Shown here piece after piece: positions 27,111 to 36,303 of a DNA stretch of 64,000 nt. This stretch comes from Hyphomicrobiaceae bacterium (lineage in GTDB: Bacteria; Pseudomonadota; Alphaproteobacteria; Rhizobiales; Hyphomicrobiaceae). Position numbers and translations under genes: made by a program. The DNA lies in assembly GCA_020442165.1 (NCBI GenBank), contig JAGRKV010000051.1, forward strand, positions 434,001 through 498,000, in the 5' to 3' direction. Under the pieces are notes generated by a model. The model saw nothing but the letters and a program-made list of their open reading frames with translations. It did not search any database and had not been told where the DNA came from. The number at the start of each line of letters is the position of its first letter. Within the stretch, counting starts at the first letter, position 1.

Positions 27111-28737
27111 ACTGCTGGAGGGACCGCCGTTCGCTCTGGTCGATGCGGTGCGCGGAGCCTTGCGTATCACGGCGGTCAATGCGCGTGCGCGTGGCGGTGG
27201 CGTCAGGGTCGGACAGGGGCTGGCGGATGCGCGGGCGGTTCTGCCTGGTCTGGCGACGCGACCGGCTCAGCCGGTGCGGGATCATGCGGGGCTCGTCACG
27301 CTGGCGCGCTGGGCGGGACGCTACGGGCCGCAGCGCCATGTCGACGGCGTGGACGGGGTGTGGATCGATGCGACCGGAGTGGCGCATCTTTATGGCGGTG
27401 AGGAGCGGCTGGCGGGTGATCTTTATGCACGGTTATCGCGGCTGGGTTTGACAGCGCGGATCGCGCTTGCCGGGACGCTGGGGGCTGCCTATGCGCTGGC
27501 GCGGTTTTCGACCTGTGCGGCTCAGCCGGTGCGATGTGTGGAAGAAGGAGACACCGCGGCGGCACTGGCACCGCTGCCTGTCGCTGCTCTGCGTGTCGAT
27601 GCAGAGATGGTTCTGCTCGCGCGCCGTCTGGGATTAAAGCGCATCGGCGATCTTTATGGCTTGCCGCGCACGAGCCTTGGCCGCCGCTTCCGCTCCGATC
27701 GCATGGCGGAAGCGCTTCTGGAGCGCCTCGATGCGGCGCTTGGGCATGCGGGCGAGCTGCGTGCCGGCCTTGCCGAGCCGCCGCGTCTCAGCGTGGAGAG
27801 ATCTTTCGCCGAGCCGCTCATCAGCATGGATGGCCTGGTTGCGGCGGTGGGAGAGCTGACGCACGAACTGGCGGCCTTGCTCGCCGCGCAGGGGCTCGGC
27901 TTGCGGCGAGGGCAACTCGTGCTCTCTCGTGCCGATGGCAGCGCGGCATACGTCGTCATCGGTACGGCCGCGGCCACCGGAGATGGGCGGCATCTGCTGG
28001 CGCTGCTGGCACCCAAACTTGATACGGTCGATGCCGGCTTCGGCATCGATGCGTTGCGGCTGGAAGCGATGGTTGCCGAGCCGCTGGCGGCACAGCAGAC
28101 GACACTTGGTATGGAGCACCGGGGCGATTCTGGAGGACCGGTGGGCGCATTCGTCGTCACGGCGGAGCGGTGCACGGCCCTAGAGCATCTGACGGACCGG
28201 CTCGCGAATCGGCTCGGCAGCAACCAGGTGCTGGTGATGGCGCCGGCTGCACGGCATCTACCCGAGCATGCGGTCATTGAGCGTGGGGCTCTCGCCCAGG
28301 ATAGGCGTCGCGGGCTGGTGCCATCTTCGGATCCGGCTTTCGATTCGCGCCATCGCATTGCTCTGCGCCCTGCACTGCTGCTCGAACGACCTGAGCCGAT
28401 CGCCGTCATGGCAGAGGTTCCCGACGGTCCGCCGTTGCGGTTCACCTGGCGCCGTGTCGAGCATCGCGTGGCGACGGCGGCGGGACCAGAGCGGATCGCT
28501 CCAGTGTGGTGGCGGTCGCTGCCGCGACTGCCGGGCCGTTGTGACGAGGCCGAGGAGGAGCCGGCCGTAGCTGCGCTGGGGGAGCGTGCCGTTCGTGCTT
28601 CGGTGCCGCGCACGCGCGACTACTACCAGATCGAGGATCGGGAGGGCGGCCGCTACTGGGTGTTTCGTGAGGGGCTCTACGGCGAGGGGGAGCAGGATGA
28701 GCCTCCGCGCTGGTTCCTGCATGGGGTGTTTGCATGA
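27028..28737 (+). CDS. imuB: ImuB, catalytically inactive Y-family polymerase-like protein
   Basis: A 569-residue Y-family polymerase homologue that acts as the hub of the mutasome, binding ImuA, DnaE2 and the beta clamp. The start reads MKRIVSIWLPAWPIERLVRE; the palm region contains DGVWIDATGVAHLYGGEERL, in which the acidic residues needed for catalysis in true Y polymerases are not all kept. A helix-hairpin-helix-like region and little-finger domain follow, and the C-terminus (YYQIEDREGGRYWVFREGLY) is conserved in ImuB. It overlaps dnaE2 by 4 bp (ATGA). Confidence 0.93.
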   Translation: MKRIVSIWLPAWPIERLVREQASARRRELLEGPPFALVDAVRGALRITAVNARARGGGVRVGQGLADARAVLPGLATRPAQPVRDHAGLVTLARWAGRYGPQRHVDGVDGVWIDATGVAHLYGGEERLAGDLYARLSRLGLTARIALAGTLGAAYALARFSTCAAQPVRCVEEGDTAAALAPLPVAALRVDAEMVLLARRLGLKRIGDLYGLPRTSLGRRFRSDRMAEALLERLDAALGHAGELRAGLAEPPRLSVERSFAEPLISMDGLVAAVGELTHELAALLAAQGLGLRRGQLVLSRADGSAAYVVIGTAAATGDGRHLLALLAPKLDTVDAGFGIDALRLEAMVAEPLAAQQTTLGMEHRGDSGGPVGAFVVTAERCTALEHLTDRLANRLGSNQVLVMAPAARHLPEHAVIERGALAQDRRRGLVPSSDPAFDSRHRIALRPALLLERPEPIAVMAEVPDGPPLRFTWRRVEHRVATAAGPERIAPVWWRSLPRLPGRCDEAEEEPAVAALGERAVRASVPRTRDYYQIEDREGGRYWVFREGLYGEGEQDEPPRWFLHGVFA

Positions 28738-31700
28738 GCGGGCGTATGAACACTGCCGCAGGGAGAGTGCCGCCGGCCTATGCCGAGCTGCAGGTCACAA
28801 CCAACTTCTCGTTTCTGCGTGGGGCCTCGCATGCCGATGAGCTCATTGCGCAGGCCAAGGCGCTGGGGCTGTCGGCCATCGCGGTGACGGATCGCAACAC
28901 GCTGGCGGGAGTCGTGCGGGCGCACACTGCGGCCAAGGAGGCGGGTCTGCAGCTCATCGTCGGCGCGCGGCTCGATCTTGCCGATGCGCCGAGCCTTCTC
29001 TGCCTGCCAAAGGATCGTGCGGCTTATGGGCGGCTATCACGCCTTATCTCCGTGGGGCAATCGCGGGCGGAAAAGGGAGAGTGCCACCTGAGGCTGGCGG
29101 ATGTCGCTGCGCATGGCGAAGGCCAGATCTTCATCGCGTTGCCGCCCGAGACGTGGGATTGGCGGGAAGCTCTTTGGTTTTCACGGACGCGCGTGGATAG
29201 AAGCTTTACCACCACTAATGCTGTCCAGGTTGATGCCCGGCGCACTGGCGCCGGGCCGCAGTCGCGGCCTGACCGGCCCTCGCCGGGCCGGTGGAGGGGT
29301 GATGTCGAAGATTTGTCACAGTGTTCCTCGGGGTGTTCCTCGGGCGGCAAAGGCGGGCTGGGAGATGGAAGCCCCACTCGTGCGGCGACATTCGCTTCAG
29401 ACCTCGCCCGCATCCGCGCAATGCTCCCCGAGACGGCAGCGCTCCACCTTGCTCTCACCCGTGGCTATCATGGTGAGGATCGTGCCCGGCTGGGCGCGCT
29501 TGCGCACATCGCCGATGCTGCCGGTATCACGACGGTCGTCACCAACGACGTGCTCTATCATGGGCCGCACCGCCGCCCGTTGCAAGACGTGCTCACCTGC
29601 GTGCGTGAGGGCACAACGATCGGGCAGGCAGGCTTGCGCCTGGAGGCGAATGCGGAACGGCACCTGAAATCGCCGGCGGAGATGGCGCACATTTTTTCGG
29701 GCTACGAGGATGCGCTGGCCCGGACGCTGTCGATCGCGGAGCAATGCAGGTTCTCGCTCGACGAACTGGTCTATGAGTATCCCGAGGAGCCGACGCCGCC
29801 GGGGCGGACGCCGCAGGACTATCTGGAGGAGATCACCTGGCAGGGTGCTGCCTGGCGGTTTCCGGGCGGGGTGCCCGACAAGGTGAGGGCGACACTGCAA
29901 AAGGAGCTGGAGCTTATCGATGAGCTTTGCTTCGCGCCCTATTTCCTCACCGTCTACGACATCGTCACCTTCGCCCGCAGCCGTGGCATCCTGGCCCAAG
30001 GTCGCGGCTCGGCTGCCAACTCGGCAGTGTGCTATTGCCTGGGCATCACAGCGGTCAATCCGGTCGAGGTGGATCTGCTGTTCGAGCGCTTCGTTTCGCA
30101 TGCGCGCCGCGAACCGCCCGACATCGACGTCGACTTCGAGCATGAGCGCCGCGAGGAGGTGATCCAGTACATCTATCAGCGCTATGGCCGCGATCGTGCG
30201 GGGCTTGCGGCCACCGTTATCAGTTATCGCGCGCGATCTGCAGTACGCGATGTCGGCAAGGCGATGGGGCTTTCGGAGGACACCGTGGCGGCGCTGGCCG
30301 GCATGGTCTGGGGCACGCGCTCTGGTGGTGTGCTGGGCGATCAGCGCATTCGCGAGGCCGGCCTTGATCCCACCGATCCGCTGCTTGCCGCTGTGATCGC
30401 GCTGACGGAAGAGTTGATCGGCTTTCCGCGGCATCTGTCGCAGCATGTCGGCGGATTCGTGCTGACCCGCGGGCCGCTTGTCGAGGTCGTTCCCGTCGGC
30501 AATGCGGCGATGGAGGGCCGCACCTTCATCGAGTGGGACAAGGACGATCTGGCGGCGCTTGGCCTGCTGAAGATCGACGTGCTGGCGCTCGGCATGCTCA
30601 CCTGCATCCACCGGGCGTTCGACCTGCTGGAGGAGCATCATGGGCTGCCGATCAGTCTCGCCTCGGTGCCGCGCGAGGATGCTGCCGTCTACGACATGCT
30701 GTGTGCGGCCGACAGTCTTGGCGTATTCCAGGTGGAGTCACGCGCGCAGATGAACATGCTGCCGAGGCTCAAGCCGCGTAATTTCTACGATCTCGTCATC
30801 GAGGTGGCGATCGTGCGGCCGGGGCCGATCCAGGGTGACATGGTGCATCCCTATCTGCGCCGCCGCGATGGACTGGAGCTGGAGACCTATCCGGCGCCGT
30901 CGCCCGAGCATGGCGACAAGAACGAGTTGCGCCAGATCCTGGGCAAGACAAAAGGCGTGCCGCTGTTCCAGGAACAGGCGATGCGGATTGCCATGGATGC
31001 GGCGAAATTCTCAGACGAGGAAGTCAACGAATTGCGTAAGGCGATGGCCACGTTCCGGCGGCGCGGCACCATCGGCCAGCTGGAGGAGAAGATGGTGTCG
31101 CGCATGGTGGCGCGCGGCTATGCGCCGGACTTTGCACGGCGCTGCTTCAGCCAGATCAAGGGTTTTGGCGATTATGGCTTTCCCGAGAGCCATGCGGCCA
31201 GCTTCGCGCATCTGGTCTATGTCTCATCGTGGCTGAAGTGCCATTACCCCGCTGCGTTCGCGTGCGCGCTCCTGAACTCGCAGCCGATGGGATTTTATGC
31301 GCCGGCCCAGATCGTGCGGGATGCGCGTGAGCATGGTGTGGAGGCGAGAGCTGTCGACGTCAATCATTCAGACTGGGATTGCGCTCTTGAAGGTGAGGAT
31401 CTGAATTGCGACAGCTTATCGGGTCCAGGCGCTCAGCCGATTGAGGTCAAGCGTGGTTGGGCCGGCGTCAGCGGGTTTATACCCATGGCCGGGGCGGCCG
31501 CAGGGAGTCGCTCTGCGGGGACGACGTCGTGGCCGGATGGGCCGGTGGCGGGCCAGTTGGTCGAGCCTGAAGCGGTCGATATGCCTGCCTCGCCCGTGGT
31601 TTGGAAGACAAGTTATATTCCGCAGCCAGCTCTGCGCCTCGGGCTGCGCCAGGTCGATGGTTTGCGGCAGGACGAGGCGGAGAAGCTTGTTGCTGCACGC

Positions 31701-32480
31701 GCGGCCGGCGGGCCATTTCGCGACATGGCGGATCTGAAGCGCCGCGCGCGTATTTCCCAGGCGACGCTGGAGCGGCTGGCGGCAGCGGATGCCTTCCGCT
31801 CGATGGCGCACGACCGCCGGCAGGCGTTATGGGAGGTGAAGGGGCTGGCTCCTGCCGATGCCCTGCCGCTGTTTGCGTGGAGTGCGGCGAAGGAGGAAGG
31901 TGCGGAGCCTGAGGTAGCATTGCCCCTGATGCCGCTGCCGGAGCATGTCGTCAACGACTACCAGACGCTAAGGCTGTCGCTGAAGGCGCATCCCATGCAA
32001 TTCCTGCGCTCTGATTTTTCAGCCGAGGGGATCAGCCCATGCGCGGCCCTGCGTGGCATGAAGGATGGCACGTTCGTGCGTATTGCAGGCGTGGTTCTCG
32101 TGCGTCAGCGGCCAGGCTCGGCCAAGGGCGTGGTGTTCATGACATTGGAGGATGAGACAGGGGTGGCCAACACTGTCGTTTGGCCCAACACGCTGGAAAA
32201 ATTCCGCAAGGTGGTGATGGCGGCGCGGCTGATCGTGGTAACGGGCCGCATCCAGCGTCACCAGAACATCATCCATATCGTGTCACAACGGCTGGAGGAC
32301 CGTTCGCCTTGGCTGGCACGGCTGGCGGATTCGGGGCCGGAAATGAAGGTGCCGATTGCCAATGCCGACGAGGTGCTGCGGCCCGATCCCGGCAGCGCGC
32401 GCGGGTCGGTCGGGCATCCGCGCTGGGCCAGCCATCCGCGCGATGCGCGGATCATCCCCAAATCGCGTGACTTTCATTAG
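28734..32480 (+). CDS. dnaE2: Error-prone DNA polymerase III alpha subunit DnaE2 (ImuC)
   Basis: A 1248-residue C-family polymerase for damage-induced translesion synthesis. PHP domain from residue 15 (YAELQVTTNFSFLRGASHADEL); catalytic aspartates in PPDIDVDFEHERREEV (about 462); helix-hairpin-helix (about 970-1010, ALRLGLRQVDGLRQDEAEKL); OB domain near 1110-1180. Family length is usually 1050-1150 residues. Two segments look extra: about 150-217, Gly/Ser/Pro/Arg-rich and encoded by DNA with two strong hairpins, and about 885-960, also Gly/Pro-rich. Frame is kept through both, so the gene may still work. Third gene of the SOS operon. Confidence 0.94.
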   Translation: MSGRMNTAAGRVPPAYAELQVTTNFSFLRGASHADELIAQAKALGLSAIAVTDRNTLAGVVRAHTAAKEAGLQLIVGARLDLADAPSLLCLPKDRAAYGRLSRLISVGQSRAEKGECHLRLADVAAHGEGQIFIALPPETWDWREALWFSRTRVDRSFTTTNAVQVDARRTGAGPQSRPDRPSPGRWRGDVEDLSQCSSGCSSGGKGGLGDGSPTRAATFASDLARIRAMLPETAALHLALTRGYHGEDRARLGALAHIADAAGITTVVTNDVLYHGPHRRPLQDVLTCVREGTTIGQAGLRLEANAERHLKSPAEMAHIFSGYEDALARTLSIAEQCRFSLDELVYEYPEEPTPPGRTPQDYLEEITWQGAAWRFPGGVPDKVRATLQKELELIDELCFAPYFLTVYDIVTFARSRGILAQGRGSAANSAVCYCLGITAVNPVEVDLLFERFVSHARREPPDIDVDFEHERREEVIQYIYQRYGRDRAGLAATVISYRARSAVRDVGKAMGLSEDTVAALAGMVWGTRSGGVLGDQRIREAGLDPTDPLLAAVIALTEELIGFPRHLSQHVGGFVLTRGPLVEVVPVGNAAMEGRTFIEWDKDDLAALGLLKIDVLALGMLTCIHRAFDLLEEHHGLPISLASVPREDAAVYDMLCAADSLGVFQVESRAQMNMLPRLKPRNFYDLVIEVAIVRPGPIQGDMVHPYLRRRDGLELETYPAPSPEHGDKNELRQILGKTKGVPLFQEQAMRIAMDAAKFSDEEVNELRKAMATFRRRGTIGQLEEKMVSRMVARGYAPDFARRCFSQIKGFGDYGFPESHAASFAHLVYVSSWLKCHYPAAFACALLNSQPMGFYAPAQIVRDAREHGVEARAVDVNHSDWDCALEGEDLNCDSLSGPGAQPIEVKRGWAGVSGFIPMAGAAAGSRSAGTTSWPDGPVAGQLVEPEAVDMPASPVVWKTSYIPQPALRLGLRQVDGLRQDEAEKLVAARAAGGPFRDMADLKRRARISQATLERLAAADAFRSMAHDRRQALWEVKGLAPADALPLFAWSAAKEEGAEPEVALPLMPLPEHVVNDYQTLRLSLKAHPMQFLRSDFSAEGISPCAALRGMKDGTFVRIAGVVLVRQRPGSAKGVVFMTLEDETGVANTVVWPNTLEKFRKVVMAARLIVVTGRIQRHQNIIHIVSQRLEDRSPWLARLADSGPEMKVPIANADEVLRPDPGSARGSVGHPRWASHPRDARIIPKSRDFH
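29235..29292. repeat. Two adjacent hairpins in the first extra dnaE2 segment
   Basis: Hairpin one: GCCCGGCGC (29235-29243), loop ACTG, GCGCCGGGC (29248-29256), perfect 9-bp stem. Hairpin two: ACCGGCCC (29272-29279), loop TCGCC, GGGCCGGT (29285-29292), perfect 8-bp stem. About 30 bp later TGTTCCTCGGG is repeated twice in tandem (29322-29344). Such structure is normal for intergenic repeats or terminators and odd inside a polymerase gene. Confidence 0.7.
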
Positions 32481-32492
32481 GAGCGACTTTCC

Positions 32493-34352
32493 TTGACCAC
32501 AAGGAGCGGCAACAATGGCGACATGACAAGAGAGAAAGAGAACATACCAATACGCTCAGCCCAGGTGAGCAGGCGCAGCACGCGCTACTGGCTGGTCAGG
32601 TGGCCTACTGTCTGTGCTGCCGCTCTGGGGCTCGTCATCGCCGTATCCCAGAGTAACGAGGCGCTCGGGCAACGTGCGCAGGCGGCTCCGGAAGAGGCGA
32701 CGGGCTGGACCGACAAGCCGCTTGCGACGGCGAAGCGATACATGGTCGCTGCCGCCAATCCGGTCGCGGTCGAAGCCGGGCGTGCGATCCTCAGGAACGG
32801 CGGCAACGCCATCGACGCCGCGATTGTGACCGTGCTTGTTCTCGGCATCGTCGAGCCGCAGTCATCGGGTCTTGGCGGAGGAGCGTTCCTGCTTTTTCAC
32901 GATGCACGAGCGGGCAAGCTTTTCACATATGACGGCCGCGAGACGGCACCTGCCGCAGCCAGGCCGGACCGGTTCATGCGTGACGGCCAGCCGATCGGCT
33001 TTCGCGATGCGGTCAATTCGGGTCTCAGCGTCGGTGTTCCTGGGCTCGCGCGCCTGCTGGAGATGGCCCACAAGTCGCATGGCCGTCTGCCGTGGAAGGA
33101 TGTGGTGGCTCCGGCCATCGCAATCGCGCGGGAGGGCTTTCCGGTTTCAGCGCGTCTTAACGGTCTGCTCGGTTGGTATGGCGCTGGGCGATTTTCACCA
33201 CAGGCGCGGGCACACTATTTCGATGCGAGCGGTAGGCCGCATCCCGTTGGCTACGTGCTGCGGAATGAAGAGTTGGCTCGATCGCTAGAAGCGCTTGCCA
33301 CGGAAGGGGCGGCACCTTTCTATACGGGTTCGATCGCCGGTCAGATCATTGAGGCGGTCAACGGCGCGGCGCGCACAGCGGCCGACATGACGCTGGAGGA
33401 TCTTGCCGGGTATAGGGTCGTTGCCCGCGACCCGGTCTGTTTTGCATATCGCGGGCAGCGGATCTGCGGCATGGCACCGCCGTCGTCGGGTGGGCTTGCG
33501 GTCGCGCAGATCTTGAAACTGATATCTCCATTCAATGAGGTGCAGGGCAAAGCCGCAGCGATGACGCCCAAAGCGATCCACATGATCGCGGAAGCGGAGA
33601 AGCTTGCGTATGCGGATCGGGATTATTACGTCGCAGACCCTGCTTTTGTCGGTGTTCCCAAGGGTTATCTCGACGATAGCTATATCGACGAGCGGCGGCG
33701 CCTGATCGATCCCGCAAGGGCGATGGCCAAGGCAGAGCCCGGCCAGCCGCCGGGTGCGTTCAATACAAACAACGGCGCTGATGCAACGCGGGAGCGTGGC
33801 GGCACGACGCATCTTTCCATCATCGATGCTGACGGCAACGCGGTGTCGATGACGGCGACAATCGAGGGTGCGTTCGGGTCGGGACTTTGGGCGGGAGGAT
33901 TTCTGCTCAACAACGAGTTGACTGATTTTTCCTTCAAGCCGGTGGACAATACTGGACGGCCGATTGCCAACCGCGTGGAAGGCGGCAAGCGTCCGCGTTC
34001 ATCCATGGCGCCTACGATTGTCTATGGCGCCGATGGCAATGTCGAAGCAGTGCTCGGTGCACCGGGCGGTCATCGCATCATCCTTTATGTGGTGAAGGCA
34101 CTTGTCGGACTGCTCGACTGGGAACTTGATCCGCAAGCGGTGAGCGCACTTGCCAACTTCGGCGATCGGGGGCGCGGCTTGGAGATCGAACCCGGTGGCG
34201 GCACCGCTGCCTTGGCGCTGCGTCTTGCGGCACGCGGCCATCACATGCGACTGGAACGCATGACGTCCGGTCTGCATATCGTGGCGCGCCGAAATGGCCA
34301 GCTGGAGGGTGGCGCCGATCCCCGGCGGGAGGGTGTCGCACTCGGGGACTGA
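32493..34352 (+). CDS. ggt: Gamma-glutamyltransferase
   Basis: A 619-residue periplasmic N-terminal nucleophile hydrolase that cleaves glutathione and other gamma-glutamyl compounds. After an N-terminal membrane/signal helix (CAAALGLVIAVSQS, about 45-62) the large subunit follows. Self-cleavage occurs before the nucleophilic Thr in GGTTHLSIIDADGNAVSMT (about 435), giving large and small subunits. GGNAIDAA and the YLDDSYIDERRRLI region are family hallmarks. The TTG at 32493 has AGGAG 8 bp upstream, overlapping the dnaE2 stop; the first in-frame ATG is at 32523. It is followed 85 bp later by thiO. Confidence 0.92.
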   Translation: MTTRSGNNGDMTREKENIPIRSAQVSRRSTRYWLVRWPTVCAAALGLVIAVSQSNEALGQRAQAAPEEATGWTDKPLATAKRYMVAAANPVAVEAGRAILRNGGNAIDAAIVTVLVLGIVEPQSSGLGGGAFLLFHDARAGKLFTYDGRETAPAAARPDRFMRDGQPIGFRDAVNSGLSVGVPGLARLLEMAHKSHGRLPWKDVVAPAIAIAREGFPVSARLNGLLGWYGAGRFSPQARAHYFDASGRPHPVGYVLRNEELARSLEALATEGAAPFYTGSIAGQIIEAVNGAARTAADMTLEDLAGYRVVARDPVCFAYRGQRICGMAPPSSGGLAVAQILKLISPFNEVQGKAAAMTPKAIHMIAEAEKLAYADRDYYVADPAFVGVPKGYLDDSYIDERRRLIDPARAMAKAEPGQPPGAFNTNNGADATRERGGTTHLSIIDADGNAVSMTATIEGAFGSGLWAGGFLLNNELTDFSFKPVDNTGRPIANRVEGGKRPRSSMAPTIVYGADGNVEAVLGAPGGHRIILYVVKALVGLLDWELDPQAVSALANFGDRGRGLEIEPGGGTAALALRLAARGHHMRLERMTSGLHIVARRNGQLEGGADPRREGVALGD

Positions 34353-34437
34353 TTTTGCCCAGGGCACGGCATCAAATCGCTCGCAACATCGGAGTGCCAA
34401 TGTTATGCGAGCCCGCGATTATGGGGAGCATGTAGGC

Positions 34438-35439
34438 GTGAGCGAGAGTAGTCAGGGTATCACTGTCGTCGGCGCTGGCATTCTCGGCCTTTGGCAGGCA
34501 CTCGTCTTGGCGCGCGCCGGGCATCGGGTGCGGCTCATCGAAGCGAGTGAGGATGCGACCGCCGCCGCGGCGAGCCGCTATGCGGGTGCGATGCTGGCGC
34601 CTGATTGCGAGGCGGAAGCGGCGCCGGAGGTCGTTCGCCAATTCGGCCACGCGGGTTTGAAGCTCTGGCGCGCGGTCTATCCGCATCTCGTAGATGCTGG
34701 AACGCTGGTCGTCGCGGCCGCGCGCGATCGCTCGGAACTCAACCGCTTCGCTCGCATGACCAGCGGGCATCGCGAACTCGATGCGGGTGGCATCGGCGAT
34801 TTGGAACCCGATCTCGGCGACCGCTTTGCGGCCGGGCTCTTCTTTCAATACGAAGCGCACATGGAGACGCCGCATGCCATGGCGTTCCTGCTGGATGAGG
34901 TGGGGCGCGCGGGCGCCCAAGTGGCTCTTGGTGAACCTGCCGAGATTGCCGGAATCGAAGGTGTGGTGGTTGACTGCCGGGGGATGGCTGCAGCGGAAGA
35001 ACTCGACACGCTACGTGGCGTGCGCGGCGAGCGGCTTATCCTACATGCACCCGATGTGACTCTAAATCGTCCAGTGCGCCTGCTCCATCCGCGCCATCCG
35101 CTCTATGTGGTGCCGTGGCCTGGGAACCGTTTCATGATCGGGGCGACGGTGATCGAGAGCGAGGATGATGGGCCGGCCACAGTGCGTTCAGCACTTGAGC
35201 TGATGGGCAATGCCTATGCGCTGCATCCCGGTTTCGGCGAAGCGCAGATCCTAGAGATCGGCGCGGGATTGCGGCCAGCGTTTACCGACAACGTGCCGCG
35301 CGTCTATCTGAAGGACAACGGCCGTGTCATCCGCGTGAATGGTGCATACCGGCATGGCTTCCTGCTGGCGCCGGTATTGGCAGAGGTGGTTGCCGCCGTG
35401 CTGGCGGATCCGGCCTACCGCCATCCGCTGCTGCTCTAG
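34438..35439 (+). CDS. thiO: FAD-dependent glycine oxidase ThiO
   Basis: A 333-residue D-amino-acid-oxidase-type flavoprotein that oxidises glycine to the iminoacetate used for thiazole synthesis in thiamine formation. The FAD dinucleotide motif is ITVVGAGILGLWQALVLARAGH near the N-terminus, and the C-terminal GYRHG-type segment reads NGAYRHGFLLAPVLAE. The GTG at 34438 with GGGGAG 8 bp upstream starts directly before the FAD motif; starts further upstream would overlap ggt. thiS, thiG and thiE lie 6 kb downstream on the same strand, so thiO is separated from its pathway partners. Some DAO-family relatives could give similar scores. Confidence 0.87.
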   Translation: MSESSQGITVVGAGILGLWQALVLARAGHRVRLIEASEDATAAAASRYAGAMLAPDCEAEAAPEVVRQFGHAGLKLWRAVYPHLVDAGTLVVAAARDRSELNRFARMTSGHRELDAGGIGDLEPDLGDRFAAGLFFQYEAHMETPHAMAFLLDEVGRAGAQVALGEPAEIAGIEGVVVDCRGMAAAEELDTLRGVRGERLILHAPDVTLNRPVRLLHPRHPLYVVPWPGNRFMIGATVIESEDDGPATVRSALELMGNAYALHPGFGEAQILEIGAGLRPAFTDNVPRVYLKDNGRVIRVNGAYRHGFLLAPVLAEVVAAVLADPAYRHPLLL

Positions 35440-35490
35440 AGAGCGTTCGATTTTCATGACATCGGGAGTGCGCTCAACCATCTTGTTGGG

Positions 35491-35540
35491 CGCATGTTTT
35501 TCACGCTGAACCGCTGCACACTTCAGCTAAACATGCGCTA
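35491..35540. repeat. Palindromic repeat, copy A
   Basis: Nested hairpin: outer stem GCATGTTT (35492-35499) with AAACATGC (35529-35536); inner stem GCTGAA (35505-35510) with TTCAGC (35522-35527). Its first 25 bp (35491-35515) are identical to 36776-36800. The terminal CTA on the plus strand forms the TAG stop of the CDF gene. It lies between convergent thiO and the CDF gene and may also end both transcripts. Confidence 0.8.
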
Positions 35541-36197
35541 GTGGTGGTGCGCATGCGACAGTTCCGCCGCCTCGCGCTTCTCTCTCATTGACTGGTGCAA
35601 GATCTGCCATGCGGAGCTGAGGAACAGCCCGGCCATCGCGCCTGCGACGATCAAGTCCGGCCACGCTGTTGCCGTTGCCCAGACTGCAACAGCCGCCAGC
35701 ATCACCGCGACGTTGCCAATGGCGTCGTTGCGCGAGCACAGCCACACCGAGCGCACGTTGGCGTCGCCGTCCTTGTAGCGCATCAGCAGCAGTACGCTCG
35801 TCACATTGGCTGCGAGCGCGAGGAAACCGATTGCGCCCATGACCTCGGCCTGCGGTACGCCGAGAACGAGCACCTGATAGGCGGTGGAACCGAACACCCA
35901 CAGGCCCATTGCAACGAGGCTCAAACCCTTCAACAGCGCGGCGTTCGCGCGCGTGGCAAGCGATCTGCCGATGACGGCGAGGCTGATGCCATAGGTCAGC
36001 GTATCGCCGAGAAAATCGAGGGCGTCGGCCTGCAGCGCCTGCGAACCAGCGAGCCGGCCGGCGGCCATCTCGACAAGGAACATGATTCCATTGATGGCGA
36101 TGACGGTCCACAAGACGCGCTTGTAGCGTGGATCAATGCCGTCAAATCGCGGATTACCACCGCATCCGCAACTGTGGGTCTCGCAGGTGTCGCTCAT
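35538..36197 (-). CDS. CDF-family cation efflux protein
   Basis: A 219-residue cation diffusion facilitator that exports Zn, Cd, Co or a related divalent ion in exchange for protons. Cys-rich N-terminus MSDTCETHSCGCGGNPRF, then six helices with QADALDFLGDTLTYG (metal site in helix 2) and CSRNDAIGNVAVMLAAVA (helix 5). It lacks the long cytosolic C-terminal domain of larger CDF proteins, as in the short subgroup. The ATG at 36197 has GGA upstream in GGAAAAAAAGTC; longer frames overlap merR. A MerR-type promoter precedes it, and it is divergent from the MerR gene. Confidence 0.9.
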   Translation of the reverse strand: MSDTCETHSCGCGGNPRFDGIDPRYKRVLWTVIAINGIMFLVEMAAGRLAGSQALQADALDFLGDTLTYGISLAVIGRSLATRANAALLKGLSLVAMGLWVFGSTAYQVLVLGVPQAEVMGAIGFLALAANVTSVLLLMRYKDGDANVRSVWLCSRNDAIGNVAVMLAAVAVWATATAWPDLIVAGAMAGLFLSSAWQILHQSMREKREAAELSHAHHH

Positions 36198-36267
36198 GAC
36201 TTTTTTTCCATCGATCGCCGGGCGTCTGACATCGAAACTGCTTTGCCATCGCAAATCCGATATGCAG

Positions 36268-36298
36268 ACCCTACATTCTCTAGTGACTAGAGGAGCAA
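36268..36298 (-). promoter_or_regulatory. MerR-type promoter/operator with 19-bp spacer
   Basis: For the leftward CDF gene: -35 TTGCTC (36293-36298 complement) and -10 TAGGGT (36268-36273 complement) separated by exactly 19 bp. The spacer is centred on the perfect dyad CTCTAGT-G-ACTAGAG (36278-36292). Overlong spacers with such a dyad are diagnostic for activation by MerR-family metal sensors; the merR gene starts 6 bp beyond the -35 box on the other strand. Confidence 0.75.
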
Positions 36299-36303
36299 GC
36301 CCC

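Noticed and set aside
29397-30641. Long antisense open frame across dnaE2
   Set aside because: It lies opposite a well-supported polymerase gene, has low-complexity Arg/Gln-rich translation and no ribosome site; GC-rich third positions create such frames.
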